Positions 6,831 to 13,894 of a stretch of DNA of 13,900 nt are shown here, piece by piece. The stretch's first letter is position 1. Every line of letters starts with the position of its first letter. Made by a program: the position numbers and the translations under genes. The notes under the pieces are model-generated. The model saw only the letters and a program-made list of their open reading frames with translations, did no database searches and had not been told where the DNA came from. Source of the stretch: an uncultured Erysipelotrichaceae bacterium. Its GTDB lineage: Bacteria; Bacillota_I; Bacilli_A; Erysipelotrichales; Coprobacillaceae. The stretch is taken from the NCBI GenBank assembly GCA_910588075.1, contig CAJUOS010000053.1, positions 1 to 13,900 on the forward strand, read 5' to 3'.

Positions 6831-7724
6831 CTATTGATATGTTTGAATATGTTGATACAATGCTCCTATCAAATTAGCATCATTTTTATAAAAACATGGA
6901 ACAATATCAGGTCTATGAACATCAAATCCTAAATTATCAAATATTTTATTTAAATTCTTTTGAATTAATTCTATCAATAAAGGTTGAGCACTAATTCCTC
7001 CACCAATCGCTACTTTTTCACAATCAAAAATAATATGAACATTAAATATTTGAGTTGCAACTTCTAAACAAAATTGATCAATCCCTGCAATAACTTTCTC
7101 ATTTCCATGATTAGCCATATCAAATATTTCTATACCTGTAAATTGCTCATTTGTTTCAAGTTGTTCTTGTACTCTTGATAAAAGACCATCTATCCCATTA
7201 CGAGTTGACCAAGCAAAATCCCATCCTAATGGATCATGGCAATTCGTTTTTACAAAAGAAAACTCACCTGCACTAAAATGTTGGCCTGTATGAACTTTAT
7301 GATTTTTAATTAAACATCCACCTATACCTGTTCCTAAAATAACAACAGCGCCATCTTGAATATCTTGTAAATGTCCATATCCTATTTCTGCATTAGCTGC
7401 ACATTTGGCATCATTTCCTATTGTGATATTAACAGGACATCTTTGTTTTAAAACTTTTACAGTTTCTAATTTATCTATATATCGTAATGCTCCTCCTGTA
7501 TATGAATATCCTTTTTCTGGATCTATAATACCTGGCATTGATATAGCTATACCTTCAATATCTACCGCATATTGATCATATAATTTCCCAATTGTTTCAA
7601 TAAAATTATCTAGAGTATCCCTTGGTGTAGGTACACTTGATTTTTCTAAAATCTTTAAATCTTCTTGAATGAGTGCATATTTTATTGCACTTCCCCCAAC
7701 ATCTAATGTTAAATACTTTTTCAT
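6831..7724 (-). CDS. ROK-family sugar kinase
   Basis: This 297-residue cytosolic protein of the ROK family (repressor, ORF, kinase) has no N-terminal DNA-binding domain, so a kinase role using ATP and a hexose or glycoside is expected. Visible motifs are LDVGGSAIKYAL (7-18, ATP phosphate loop), IGNDAKCAANAE with catalytic Asp105, GTGIGG (131-136), SAGE (151-154) and AIGGGIS (239-245). The zinc-binding CXCGXXGC motif of classical ROK glucokinases is absent; NCHDPLGWDF occupies that place, as in zinc-free subfamilies. The start at 7724 is preferred over an ATG ten codons upstream because AAGGAG lies 6 bases before it and LTLDVGG then falls at the expected place. It is flanked by unrelated genes, so the substrate is unknown. 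An inverted repeat upstream may be an operator. Confidence 0.85.
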   Translation of the reverse strand: MKKYLTLDVGGSAIKYALIQEDLKILEKSSVPTPRDTLDNFIETIGKLYDQYAVDIEGIAISMPGIIDPEKGYSYTGGALRYIDKLETVKVLKQRCPVNITIGNDAKCAANAEIGYGHLQDIQDGAVVILGTGIGGCLIKNHKVHTGQHFSAGEFSFVKTNCHDPLGWDFAWSTRNGIDGLLSRVQEQLETNEQFTGIEIFDMANHGNEKVIAGIDQFCLEVATQIFNVHIIFDCEKVAIGGGISAQPLLIELIQKNLNKIFDNLGFDVHRPDIVPCFYKNDANLIGALYQHIQTYQ

Positions 7725-7761
7725 ACTCTTCTCCTTAAATTTTATATTATACAAATGATAA

Positions 7762-7799
7762 ATGAATAAAGAATTAAAAAATCAATAGTTCTTATTCAT
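7762..7799. promoter_or_regulatory. Inverted repeat upstream of the ROK kinase gene, possible operator
   Basis: ATGAATAAAGAA (7762-7773) and TTCTTATTCAT (7789-7799) are inverted copies differing by one bulged A, with a 15-base spacer. They lie 38 bases upstream of the kinase ATG, beside a TATAAT at 7751-7746, so a repressor bound here would cover the -35 region. AT-rich DNA makes chance repeats common, so confidence is modest. Confidence 0.35.
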
Positions 7800-7887
7800 G
7801 ATTTTTATTAAACTTTTTTTATGATTTTTTAATAATCTTATATATCTATAATTATTTTATATTTGTTAAAATAAAAAGTAAATAAGA

Positions 7888-7901
7888 ATATAACGTTTTC
7901 A
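7888..7901 (-). promoter_or_regulatory. Weak cre-like (CcpA) site
   Basis: TGAAAACGTTATAT on the minus strand matches 12 of 14 positions of the TGWAANCGNTNWCA catabolite-response consensus; both misses are at the 3' end. It is about 165 bases before the ROK kinase gene and right next to the nptA terminator T tract. Confidence 0.2.
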
Positions 7902-7932
7902 AAAAAAGAAAAATCGAGACTAGTCTCGATTT
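7901..7932 (-). terminator. Intrinsic terminator after the Na+/phosphate cotransporter
   Basis: A perfect palindrome centred on ATCGAGACTAGTCTCGAT (7913-7930) is extended by AA/TT on each side. On the minus strand it is followed by TTCTTTTTTT. Its first base pairs overlap the stop codon of the gene. Confidence 0.85.
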
Positions 7933-9595
7933 ATGCTTCTACCATTTTCATAGCAACCATAGTTGCTTCTAATTTACTAAAATTCTTAGCAATATTTAAA
8001 CCATGATCTCCAATTCTTTCAAAATCAGTAAGTGTCTTTGTATAAACTACACTATTTTCAGCACTACATATTTTCTTTTTCAAACGGCTTAATTGATTAA
8101 CTGTAAATTCTTGTGTTGTAGCATCTATATTATCTTCAATAATATCAACTTTATCTACAATATCATCTAATTCATCATAAGAAAGAATTTTTAATTCATC
8201 AAGAATATTATTGGCAAGACTACTCATAATACCAATTTCTTCCATAGCTTGAGCAGAAAAATGTTCATCATCTTCATCTAATTTTTTAGCTCTTTCAGCA
8301 ATATTAACAGCATGATCCCCAATTCTTTCTATATCAGCAACCACTTTTAAAAACAAACCTATATTTTGTGCCCCTTCTACTGGGAATTCATTAGAGATGG
8401 CAATTGTTGTAAATTCTATAATTTTTTTGTTTAAATAATTAATATATTCTTCATTTCTAATGAGTTTTGAATATCTTTTCTCATTAAAATTTATCATTAA
8501 ATCAAATGATCTTCTTACATTTTCTGTTGCTACTGTTAGCATATTTTGAGTTTCATTAAATAATTGTGTATTAGCAAGAGCACTTGTTCCGATATGATAC
8601 TCATTTGTAAAAATATTAAAATCAAGATATTTTAAAGTCATGTAATCTTCTTGTCCTTCTATTTCTGGTAAGATCAAATAAGATAATGCAACCAACTTCT
8701 TTCCAATTGGTAATAAAAGAATTGTTGTTACAATATTAAAAACAGTATGTACATTAGCAATTTGTGCAGCAACATTTGTTGGATTTAACCATTGAATAAA
8801 TGAAGAAAATGGTGTCAACAAACTAATCGTAACAAAAATAATTGTTCCTATAATATTAAATGATAAATGTAAAATAGTTGTTCGTTTTGCATTTCTCCCT
8901 GTACCAATAGAAGCCAATAAAGCTGTAATACATGTTCCTATATTTTGACCAAATAAAACATAAATAGCAGATGGTAATGTAATAACACCACTAATTGCCA
9001 GTGCTTGTAAAATCCCAACAGAAGCTGATGAACTTTGAATAATAGCTGTAAATAAAGCACCAACTACAATACCTATAAATGGATTTTCAAATTTTGTAAT
9101 CAAACTCACAAATTCAGGCATTGTTCTTAATGGAACCATTGCTTCTGACATTAATTCCATTCCCATAAATAAAATACCTAATCCAGCAATAATGCCACCA
9201 AAAGCATCTAATCTTTTATTTGAAAAAAAGACAATCAGAGCAACACCAATAAAGGCTATAACAGGAGCCAAAGCAGTAATATCAATTGCAATTAATTGTC
9301 CTGTAATGGTTGTTCCAATATTGGCTCCCATAATAATCCAAACTGCATTTTCTAACTTCATTAAACCCGAATTAACAAAGCCTACTGTCATAACTGTTGT
9401 TGCAGAAGATGATTGAATCAGTGCTGTAATCAAAGCTCCAACCCCAACTCCAAGAAAACGATTTGATGTTAATTTTTCAAGAATCGCTTCCATCTTATTT
9501 CCTGCAGCTAGTTCTAAACCATTTGACATCATTGTCATTCCATATAAAAATAATGCCAAACCACCTAACATAGAAAAAATATTTGAAATTTCCAT
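7931..9595 (-). CDS. Na+/phosphate cotransporter with C-terminal PhoU-like domain
   Basis: This membrane protein of 554 residues belongs to the bacterial NptA/YjbB-type Na/Pi-cotransporter II family (PF02690). Two inverted-repeat halves each carry the QSSS signature (61-64 in LIQSSSATT, 187-190 in IIQSSSASV) and a G.NIGT element (90-95, 216-221). About eight to nine hydrophobic segments end near residue 310. Residues from about 345 to 545 form a soluble PhoU-like helical bundle with DIERIGDHAVNIAE (421-434) and FERIGDHGLNIAK (525-537). The protein could import or export phosphate: E. coli YjbB has been linked to export. The start is well set by AGGAGG 6 bases before the ATG. The leader has a strong promoter and 11-base direct repeats like a Pho box. 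It stands alone between two terminators. Confidence 0.93.
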   Translation of the reverse strand: MEISNIFSMLGGLALFLYGMTMMSNGLELAAGNKMEAILEKLTSNRFLGVGVGALITALIQSSSATTVMTVGFVNSGLMKLENAVWIIMGANIGTTITGQLIAIDITALAPVIAFIGVALIVFFSNKRLDAFGGIIAGLGILFMGMELMSEAMVPLRTMPEFVSLITKFENPFIGIVVGALFTAIIQSSSASVGILQALAISGVITLPSAIYVLFGQNIGTCITALLASIGTGRNAKRTTILHLSFNIIGTIIFVTISLLTPFSSFIQWLNPTNVAAQIANVHTVFNIVTTILLLPIGKKLVALSYLILPEIEGQEDYMTLKYLDFNIFTNEYHIGTSALANTQLFNETQNMLTVATENVRRSFDLMINFNEKRYSKLIRNEEYINYLNKKIIEFTTIAISNEFPVEGAQNIGLFLKVVADIERIGDHAVNIAERAKKLDEDDEHFSAQAMEEIGIMSSLANNILDELKILSYDELDDIVDKVDIIEDNIDATTQEFTVNQLSRLKKKICSAENSVVYTKTLTDFERIGDHGLNIAKNFSKLEATMVAMKMVEA

Positions 9596-9638
9596 GATAA
9601 TCCTCCTATTTTCATAAAAAAGATTAACATTTCATCAA

Positions 9639-9671
9639 TTTAATGTAAATAAACTTAACAGAAACTTAACA
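9639..9671 (-). promoter_or_regulatory. Candidate Pho box: 11-base direct repeats
   Basis: On the minus strand three consecutive 11-mers run TGTTAAGTTTC, TGTTAAGTTTA, TTTACATTAAA. The first two are identical but for the last base. TTAACA-type hexamers at 11-base intervals are the known PhoP-binding pattern in Firmicutes, and the downstream gene is a phosphate transporter. The repeats lie downstream of the best promoter match and 44-76 bases before the ATG. They could therefore repress that promoter or activate a second, closer one. Confidence 0.45.
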
Positions 9672-9684
9672 TAAGTCTATTCAT

Positions 9685-9714
9685 TTTATATAAATTTGTG
9701 AATAACTTTGTCAA
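9685..9714 (-). promoter_or_regulatory. Promoter of the Na+/phosphate cotransporter gene
   Basis: On the minus strand a perfect TTGACA (9714-9709) is followed by TATATA after 16 bases (9692-9687) or TATAAA after 18 (9690-9685). It starts 52 bases after the terminator of the GRE operon. Confidence 0.6.
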
Positions 9715-9765
9715 CAAATTATATTTTATTAGATAATTTATCATTATTTATCTATTTATAAAATT

Positions 9766-9789
9766 TAAAAAAATCAGGTTATCCCTGAT
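9766..9789 (-). terminator. Intrinsic terminator of the GRE-activase-aldolase operon
   Basis: On the minus strand ATCAGG and CCTGAT form a stem around GATAA, followed by a run of seven T. It begins directly after the aldolase stop codon and closes the three-gene operon. Confidence 0.85.
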
Positions 9790-9790
9790 T

Positions 9791-10471
9791 CTATAAATCA
9801 CATATTCCTTTTCCTTCTCCATACATAGAATACCAATCCTTATTAAAATCATCTACTGCTTTTTCAATACTAGGATTAGCAAAAATTTGTTTTAGAATCC
9901 CTACTGGTGCAGTAATTGCATGAGATCCATAATTAATTGAATCCTTTACTTGTTGTACACCTTTAAATGAAGCAGCTATAATTTTACTATCATATCCATC
10001 CATCATTATTCTATTTGATAATTCTTGAATTAATTCCATAGGATTGCTTCCTAAATTTCCAATTCTATTCACATATGGAGCAATATAATCAGCACCAGCT
10101 GCTAATGCCATATAAGCTTGCATTAAATCATATACTGCAGTTGCTGTTACATGAATACCTTCTGCTTTTAGTTTCTTTATAGCTTTTATTCCTTCATATG
10201 ATACTGGTACTTTAATATATACTTGCTTATCAATTTCTTCTAATATTCTATGAGCCTCTTTAACCATTGTATCACAATCTTTTGAAATCACTTGTATGTG
10301 TAAACTTCTTTCTGTTCCAATAATTTTTCTAATTTCTCTCATATGTTCAAAGAAATCTTTTGGATTTGTTGCTTTGACAATAGAAGGGTTACTTGTTACA
10401 CCCACTATTGGCATATGTTCTACTGCATCTTTAATTTCCTCTAAATTCACTGTGTCAATAATAATTTCCAT
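9791..10471 (-). CDS. Fructose-6-phosphate aldolase (FSA)-type transaldolase-family enzyme
   Basis: This 226-residue class I aldolase belongs to the small transaldolase (TalC/MipB/FSA) family. Lys87 in YIKVPV is the Schiff-base lysine (Lys85 in E. coli FsaA). VGVTSNPSI (23-31) and AASFKGV are family hallmarks. Two positions that separate true FSA aldolases from transaldolases are FSA-like: Gln60 in HIQV, where transaldolases have Glu, and Tyr133 in APYVNRI, where transaldolases have Phe. So it probably cleaves or forms C3-C3 aldols with dihydroxyacetone- or hydroxyacetone-like donors. It is last in the operon, 16 bases after the activase stop, with AAGGAG overlapping that junction. With the GRE upstream, a likely substrate is 1-deoxyfructose 6-phosphate, giving hydroxyacetone and glyceraldehyde 3-phosphate. 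That last step is inference. Confidence 0.85.
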   Translation of the reverse strand: MEIIIDTVNLEEIKDAVEHMPIVGVTSNPSIVKATNPKDFFEHMREIRKIIGTERSLHIQVISKDCDTMVKEAHRILEEIDKQVYIKVPVSYEGIKAIKKLKAEGIHVTATAVYDLMQAYMALAAGADYIAPYVNRIGNLGSNPMELIQELSNRIMMDGYDSKIIAASFKGVQQVKDSINYGSHAITAPVGILKQIFANPSIEKAVDDFNKDWYSMYGEGKGICDL

Positions 10472-10487
10472 TCTCTTTTTTCTCCTT

Positions 10488-11405
10488 TTATTCTATTATT
10501 AAATTTTTTAAACCAGTTGAATAAACAATATCATAAAAATGTTGCATTTGTTTTTGATTAAACATTTTGTATTGTTTATCTACCCCATACTCCAAATCTA
10601 CAAATTCATATTTAGCTGAAGCTAATGGATTATAATTTAACAACTCATACTTTACTTCAGGATAAATATGGACTAAAAACTTTGAAATATCTTTTATATT
10701 ATCATCAGTAGCCGTCATTGAAGGAATCAATGGTGTTCTGATTATAACCTTTTCTTTGTACTGACTCTCTAAAATATATTTTATATTTTCTTTTATCATT
10801 TGAGAAGATATATTTGTTAATTCTTCATGTTTTATTTCATCAAAAACTTTTAAATCTATATATATTAAATCTAAATAGGGTAAAATCTTTTGAATAAATT
10901 CTAAAGGAGCAAACATAGTTGTTTCAATAGCTGTATGAATACCTTCAACTTGACAACGTTTCAATATTTCAATAAGAAAGTCTCCTTGTATAAGTGGCTC
11001 TCCACCTGAAAAAGTAACTCCTCCATTTTCTCTAAAAAAGACTCGATCCTCTTTTATCTTTTCCATAAGTTCATCAATATCATACTCCTGACTATCATAA
11101 CGAATAGCACCACTTGGACAATATTGAATAAGATTATCAAATCCTCCTTCATATTGATTATTAAAATATGGACGATTATTTTTATATTCCATTTGATTTT
11201 CATTTGAAAATTTTTCACAGTTCTGACAATGAATACAATGACTCTTTAAATAAATCAGATTTTTATGAACTGATAAGCCTTCTGGATTTTGGCACCATCG
11301 ACATCTTAATGGACAACCTTTAAAAAATATTGTTGTTCGCAAGCCCGTTCCATCATGAATTGCAAATCTTTTTATATCAAATATTAAAGCTTTAGATTTC
11401 TTCAT
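10488..11405 (-). CDS. Glycyl radical enzyme activating enzyme (radical SAM)
   Basis: This 305-residue radical-SAM protein makes the glycyl radical on the partner GRE by hydrogen abstraction. FDIKRFAIHDGTGLRTT (9-25) and GCPLRCRWC with Cys31, Cys35 and Cys38 (CX3CX2C) are diagnostic, and TFSGGEPL follows the insert. The ferredoxin-like insert is short: Cys57, Cys60, Cys63 and Cys96 could hold one auxiliary 4Fe-4S cluster, whereas many GRE activases carry eight cysteines for two. I choose the ATG at 11405, not the one eight codons upstream, because family members begin close to the FDIKRFAIHDG block and a GAGAG precedes it. It overlaps the GRE stop by 14 bases, so translation is probably coupled. 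Its sole likely client is the GRE just upstream. PFL-activase alone would be a looser name. Confidence 0.9.
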   Translation of the reverse strand: MKKSKALIFDIKRFAIHDGTGLRTTIFFKGCPLRCRWCQNPEGLSVHKNLIYLKSHCIHCQNCEKFSNENQMEYKNNRPYFNNQYEGGFDNLIQYCPSGAIRYDSQEYDIDELMEKIKEDRVFFRENGGVTFSGGEPLIQGDFLIEILKRCQVEGIHTAIETTMFAPLEFIQKILPYLDLIYIDLKVFDEIKHEELTNISSQMIKENIKYILESQYKEKVIIRTPLIPSMTATDDNIKDISKFLVHIYPEVKYELLNYNPLASAKYEFVDLEYGVDKQYKMFNQKQMQHFYDIVYSTGLKNLIIE

Positions 11406-13746
11406 AGGTTGTTCTCTCAATAATTTCATCTTGAAGTTTACCAGCTAATTCTACAAAGTAAGCTGTATAACCTGCAACTCTTATTGTTAATGATTTATGA
11501 TTTTCTGGATGTTTTTTGGCATCAATCAAATCTTCTTTTCTAACAACATTGAATTGTATATGAGGAATTTTTAAATCAACAAAAGCTCTTAAAAAATTTT
11601 CAAACTTCATCATACCTGTTTCACTCTCAAAAAATTCTGGCAAAAATTTCATATTTAACAAACCACCATTCGTAGTATATGAATTTTGTAAGCGTGAAAC
11701 TGATTTTAATACAGCTGTTGGGCCTGTCATATCTCTCCCATAAACTGGTGACATCCCACCATCTGCTAATGGTGTTAAAGCATTTCGTCCATCAGCTGAA
11801 GCACCAACATTTTCACCCATTGGAACATGCGCAGATACTGTATACATACCTGTATGATATAATCCACCACGATAATTGGTATAATTTTTCATTCTCTTTC
11901 TAAAATATCCTGCCCATTTTGTACCTAAATCATCTACCCATTTTACATCATTACCATATTTAGGAACTTTATTTAATAACATAGTTTGAATAATTTCATA
12001 ACCTTTAAAATCTGCTTGTAATGCTTTTAATAATTCTTTTTTTGTTATTATCTTTTCTTTATATACAAGTTGTTGAATAGCTGCTAAAGAGTCTGCTAAA
12101 TTAGCAATCTGAATCATTTGTATACCAGAGAGATTATATTTTGCTCCTCCTCTTGTTACATCTAACCCTTTATCTAAACAATCATCAATCACTGTTGATA
12201 AAAAAGCAGTTGGTAAACATTCCTGATGAGCTTTTTCTACAAAAACTTCGACTTTCATCATTTTTTCAATAAAATAATCTATTTGTTTTTGAAATGCGTT
12301 CTCCAAATCTTCAAAACTCTCATATGTTTCTAAATTACCTAAATCCAATCCAATTTGTTCATTAGTTAACAAACACTTTCCGTTATTTAAAGTTAATTCT
12401 AACACTTTGTTAAAGTTAAACATAGCTGCATCTGACCAACCTAAATTGTTTCCATGTGTTGTTAACTCAACACATCCTACAATAGCATAATTTCTTGCAT
12501 CTTTTTCTTCAATATCTAAATCATCTATCATTGTTTGAATGATTGCTTCATCATTAAAGAATTGTGGCATACCACTTCCTTTTGCAACAACTTTAATAGC
12601 TTCTTGCATAAGTTCATGGGAAGAATTCTTATTTAATCGTACAGATAAATTTGGTTGTGGTAATCCTAAATCATATTGTGCTTTTAAACAAAGAAGTGAT
12701 AAATCATTATAAACATCTTCGCCACTTTCATCAACACCACCAATAGCTATATTAAAACCAATAGGAAAACCAGCAAAATATTTAGCACTATTTTGGTTTC
12801 GTAAATAAACAATTTGATTAAATTTTAACCATAAACATTCTAATATTTCTAATGCTTCTTGTTCAGTTAAATGACCTCTTTCAATATCTTTTTGATAAAA
12901 TGGATATAAATATTGATCTAGTCTTCCTGGTGAGAATGAAGAAGCATTAGATTCCATATGCAATACAACAAATAAAAACCATAATGATTGAACAGCTTCA
13001 TAAAAAGATATAGGTGGTCTCTGTGATAAATTTAAACAATTGTTAGCCACTGTTATTAGACTTTGCTTATTTTCATCTTCAACATTATCAACCATATCCA
13101 TAATATAATTATAATATCTCATCATAAAGTTTTTTACGCCTTCTAAAACAAGAATAACACATTCATAAAATTCCCTTTGACTGTCCTCACAATCTTTTAA
13201 CTTCTCTTTTGCTTTTTGGATTAGTCCTGTTGGTCCTAATTCTAACCATAATGCAGAATCAGGACAAATGTGTCCTTGGGCATGATCCTTTTGATTAATT
13301 TTAACAACTTTAGATATTTCATTAATTTCTTTTCCATGATTATTCTTAATAATATCTTCCATAGACTTTCCTTGCCAATATGGAAAAATATTTGTTCTAA
13401 ATTCATAAATATCTTCATCTCTTACTAAAAATTGATCTTGTGGTCTTGTAGGTAAAGTTTCAAATTCCTTATTGACCCATGAACATCCACTTTCTGGAAA
13501 AACAACACCATAACGAACACCTTTTGTACGATTTCCTACAATAAGTTCTTCTTTTTCAACACCAATTTCTAATTCTTCTAATGCAGCTTTTAACGATAAA
13601 GCACGTTTCTTATCAATTGATAAAGTTTCATTTTCTTGATAAATTCTAGTAATAATTCTTGCTTGTTCAATAGAAGCATACCTAGGACTATTCAACATTT
13701 TTTCTTTTAAAACATGAATTCTATGTGTTTGTTGTAAATTATTCAT
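11392..13746 (-). CDS. Glycyl radical enzyme, YbiW/PflD-like; probable anhydrohexitol-phosphate lyase
   Basis: This 784-residue GRE has the thiyl cysteine in VGCVEL (Cys425, Glu427) and the radical glycine in RVAGYTAYF (Gly759). These place it in the glycerol-dehydratase-like/eliminase group, not among pyruvate formate-lyases, which have two adjacent cysteines. Asp439 in GWSDAA aligns by spacing with Asp447 of Clostridium butyricum glycerol dehydratase, and GHICPD (158-163) matches its His164 region. The residue matching His281 is serine (MESNASSFSPGR), so glycerol is an unlikely substrate. Activase and FSA-type aldolase in the same operon match E. coli ybiW-ybiY-fsaA and pflD-pflC-fsaB, reported to open 1,5-anhydroglucitol or 1,5-anhydromannitol 6-phosphate to 1-deoxyfructose 6-phosphate. 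Which epimer is used cannot be told. The start has GGAG 7 bases upstream. The enzyme should be oxygen-labile and cytosolic. Confidence 0.88.
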   Translation of the reverse strand: MNNLQQTHRIHVLKEKMLNSPRYASIEQARIITRIYQENETLSIDKKRALSLKAALEELEIGVEKEELIVGNRTKGVRYGVVFPESGCSWVNKEFETLPTRPQDQFLVRDEDIYEFRTNIFPYWQGKSMEDIIKNNHGKEINEISKVVKINQKDHAQGHICPDSALWLELGPTGLIQKAKEKLKDCEDSQREFYECVILVLEGVKNFMMRYYNYIMDMVDNVEDENKQSLITVANNCLNLSQRPPISFYEAVQSLWFLFVVLHMESNASSFSPGRLDQYLYPFYQKDIERGHLTEQEALEILECLWLKFNQIVYLRNQNSAKYFAGFPIGFNIAIGGVDESGEDVYNDLSLLCLKAQYDLGLPQPNLSVRLNKNSSHELMQEAIKVVAKGSGMPQFFNDEAIIQTMIDDLDIEEKDARNYAIVGCVELTTHGNNLGWSDAAMFNFNKVLELTLNNGKCLLTNEQIGLDLGNLETYESFEDLENAFQKQIDYFIEKMMKVEVFVEKAHQECLPTAFLSTVIDDCLDKGLDVTRGGAKYNLSGIQMIQIANLADSLAAIQQLVYKEKIITKKELLKALQADFKGYEIIQTMLLNKVPKYGNDVKWVDDLGTKWAGYFRKRMKNYTNYRGGLYHTGMYTVSAHVPMGENVGASADGRNALTPLADGGMSPVYGRDMTGPTAVLKSVSRLQNSYTTNGGLLNMKFLPEFFESETGMMKFENFLRAFVDLKIPHIQFNVVRKEDLIDAKKHPENHKSLTIRVAGYTAYFVELAGKLQDEIIERTTYEEI

Positions 13747-13760
13747 TTTCTATCTCCGTT

Positions 13761-13840
13761 TTATTGTTTTTTATTATTTACACTCTCTATTATACATATA
13801 TATTTATTGTTTTCAATAGTTTTTCTATAAAAAACAATAA
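13761..13840. repeat. Three copies of a 10-mer in the GRE promoter region
   Basis: TTATTGTTTT occurs at 13761-13770 and 13804-13813, and its exact complement AAAACAATAA at 13831-13840. The latter two form a perfect 10-bp inverted repeat with a 17-base spacer, one arm overlapping the -35 hexamer. The third copy lies between the -10 and the Shine-Dalgarno. This is a plausible operator set, though AT richness raises the chance rate. Confidence 0.4.
13789..13816 (-). promoter_or_regulatory. Promoter of the GRE operon
   Basis: On the minus strand TTGAAA (13816-13811) and a perfect TATAAT (13794-13789) are separated by 16 bases. The -10 ends 42 bases before the GRE ATG, and GGAG follows at 7 bases from the start. 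Confidence 0.6.
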
Positions 13841-13852
13841 TTTTCAATCATA

Positions 13853-13894
13853 ACCACGCCTAAAAGACGTGGTATGCTCTCGCCCTATAAGGGC
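13853..13894 (-). mobile_element. Probable end of an IS200/IS605-type element or omega RNA, rest outside the window
   Basis: Read on the minus strand, GCCCT-TAT-AGGGC forms one hairpin. After GAGAGCAT comes a second, ACCACGTC-TTTTA-GGCGTGGT, with eight pairs including a G-U that exists only on this strand. Small hairpins of this style close to TATGATTG-like tips are typical of IS200/IS605 and tnpB-element ends, where they are bound by TnpA or form the 3' part of the omega RNA. No transposase gene is in the window, so the call rests on hairpin pattern and recollection of similar ends. Confidence 0.4.

Noticed and set aside
9192..9416. Plus-strand open frame of 74 codons inside the Na+/phosphate cotransporter gene
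   Set aside because: It is antisense to a strongly conserved gene, has no recognisable domain and no ribosome binding site; it mirrors the membrane-protein codons of the opposite strand.
10296..10502. Plus-strand open frame of 68 codons opposite the start of the aldolase gene
   Set aside because: The hydrophobic translation arises from the complement of the FSA N-terminal region, and no Shine-Dalgarno is present.
11679..11903. Plus-strand open frame of 74 codons inside the GRE gene
   Set aside because: It lies opposite conserved GRE sequence, including the MYTVSAHVPMGENVGAS region, and shows no domain or ribosome binding site.
11392..13746. Annotation of the GRE as pyruvate formate-lyase
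   Set aside because: PFL has two adjacent active-site cysteines; here there is a single cysteine in GCVE, and the aldolase neighbour points to another pathway.
11392..13746. Annotation of the GRE as B12-independent glycerol dehydratase
   Set aside because: The residue aligned with substrate-binding His281 is serine, and no 1,3-propanediol dehydrogenase is nearby.
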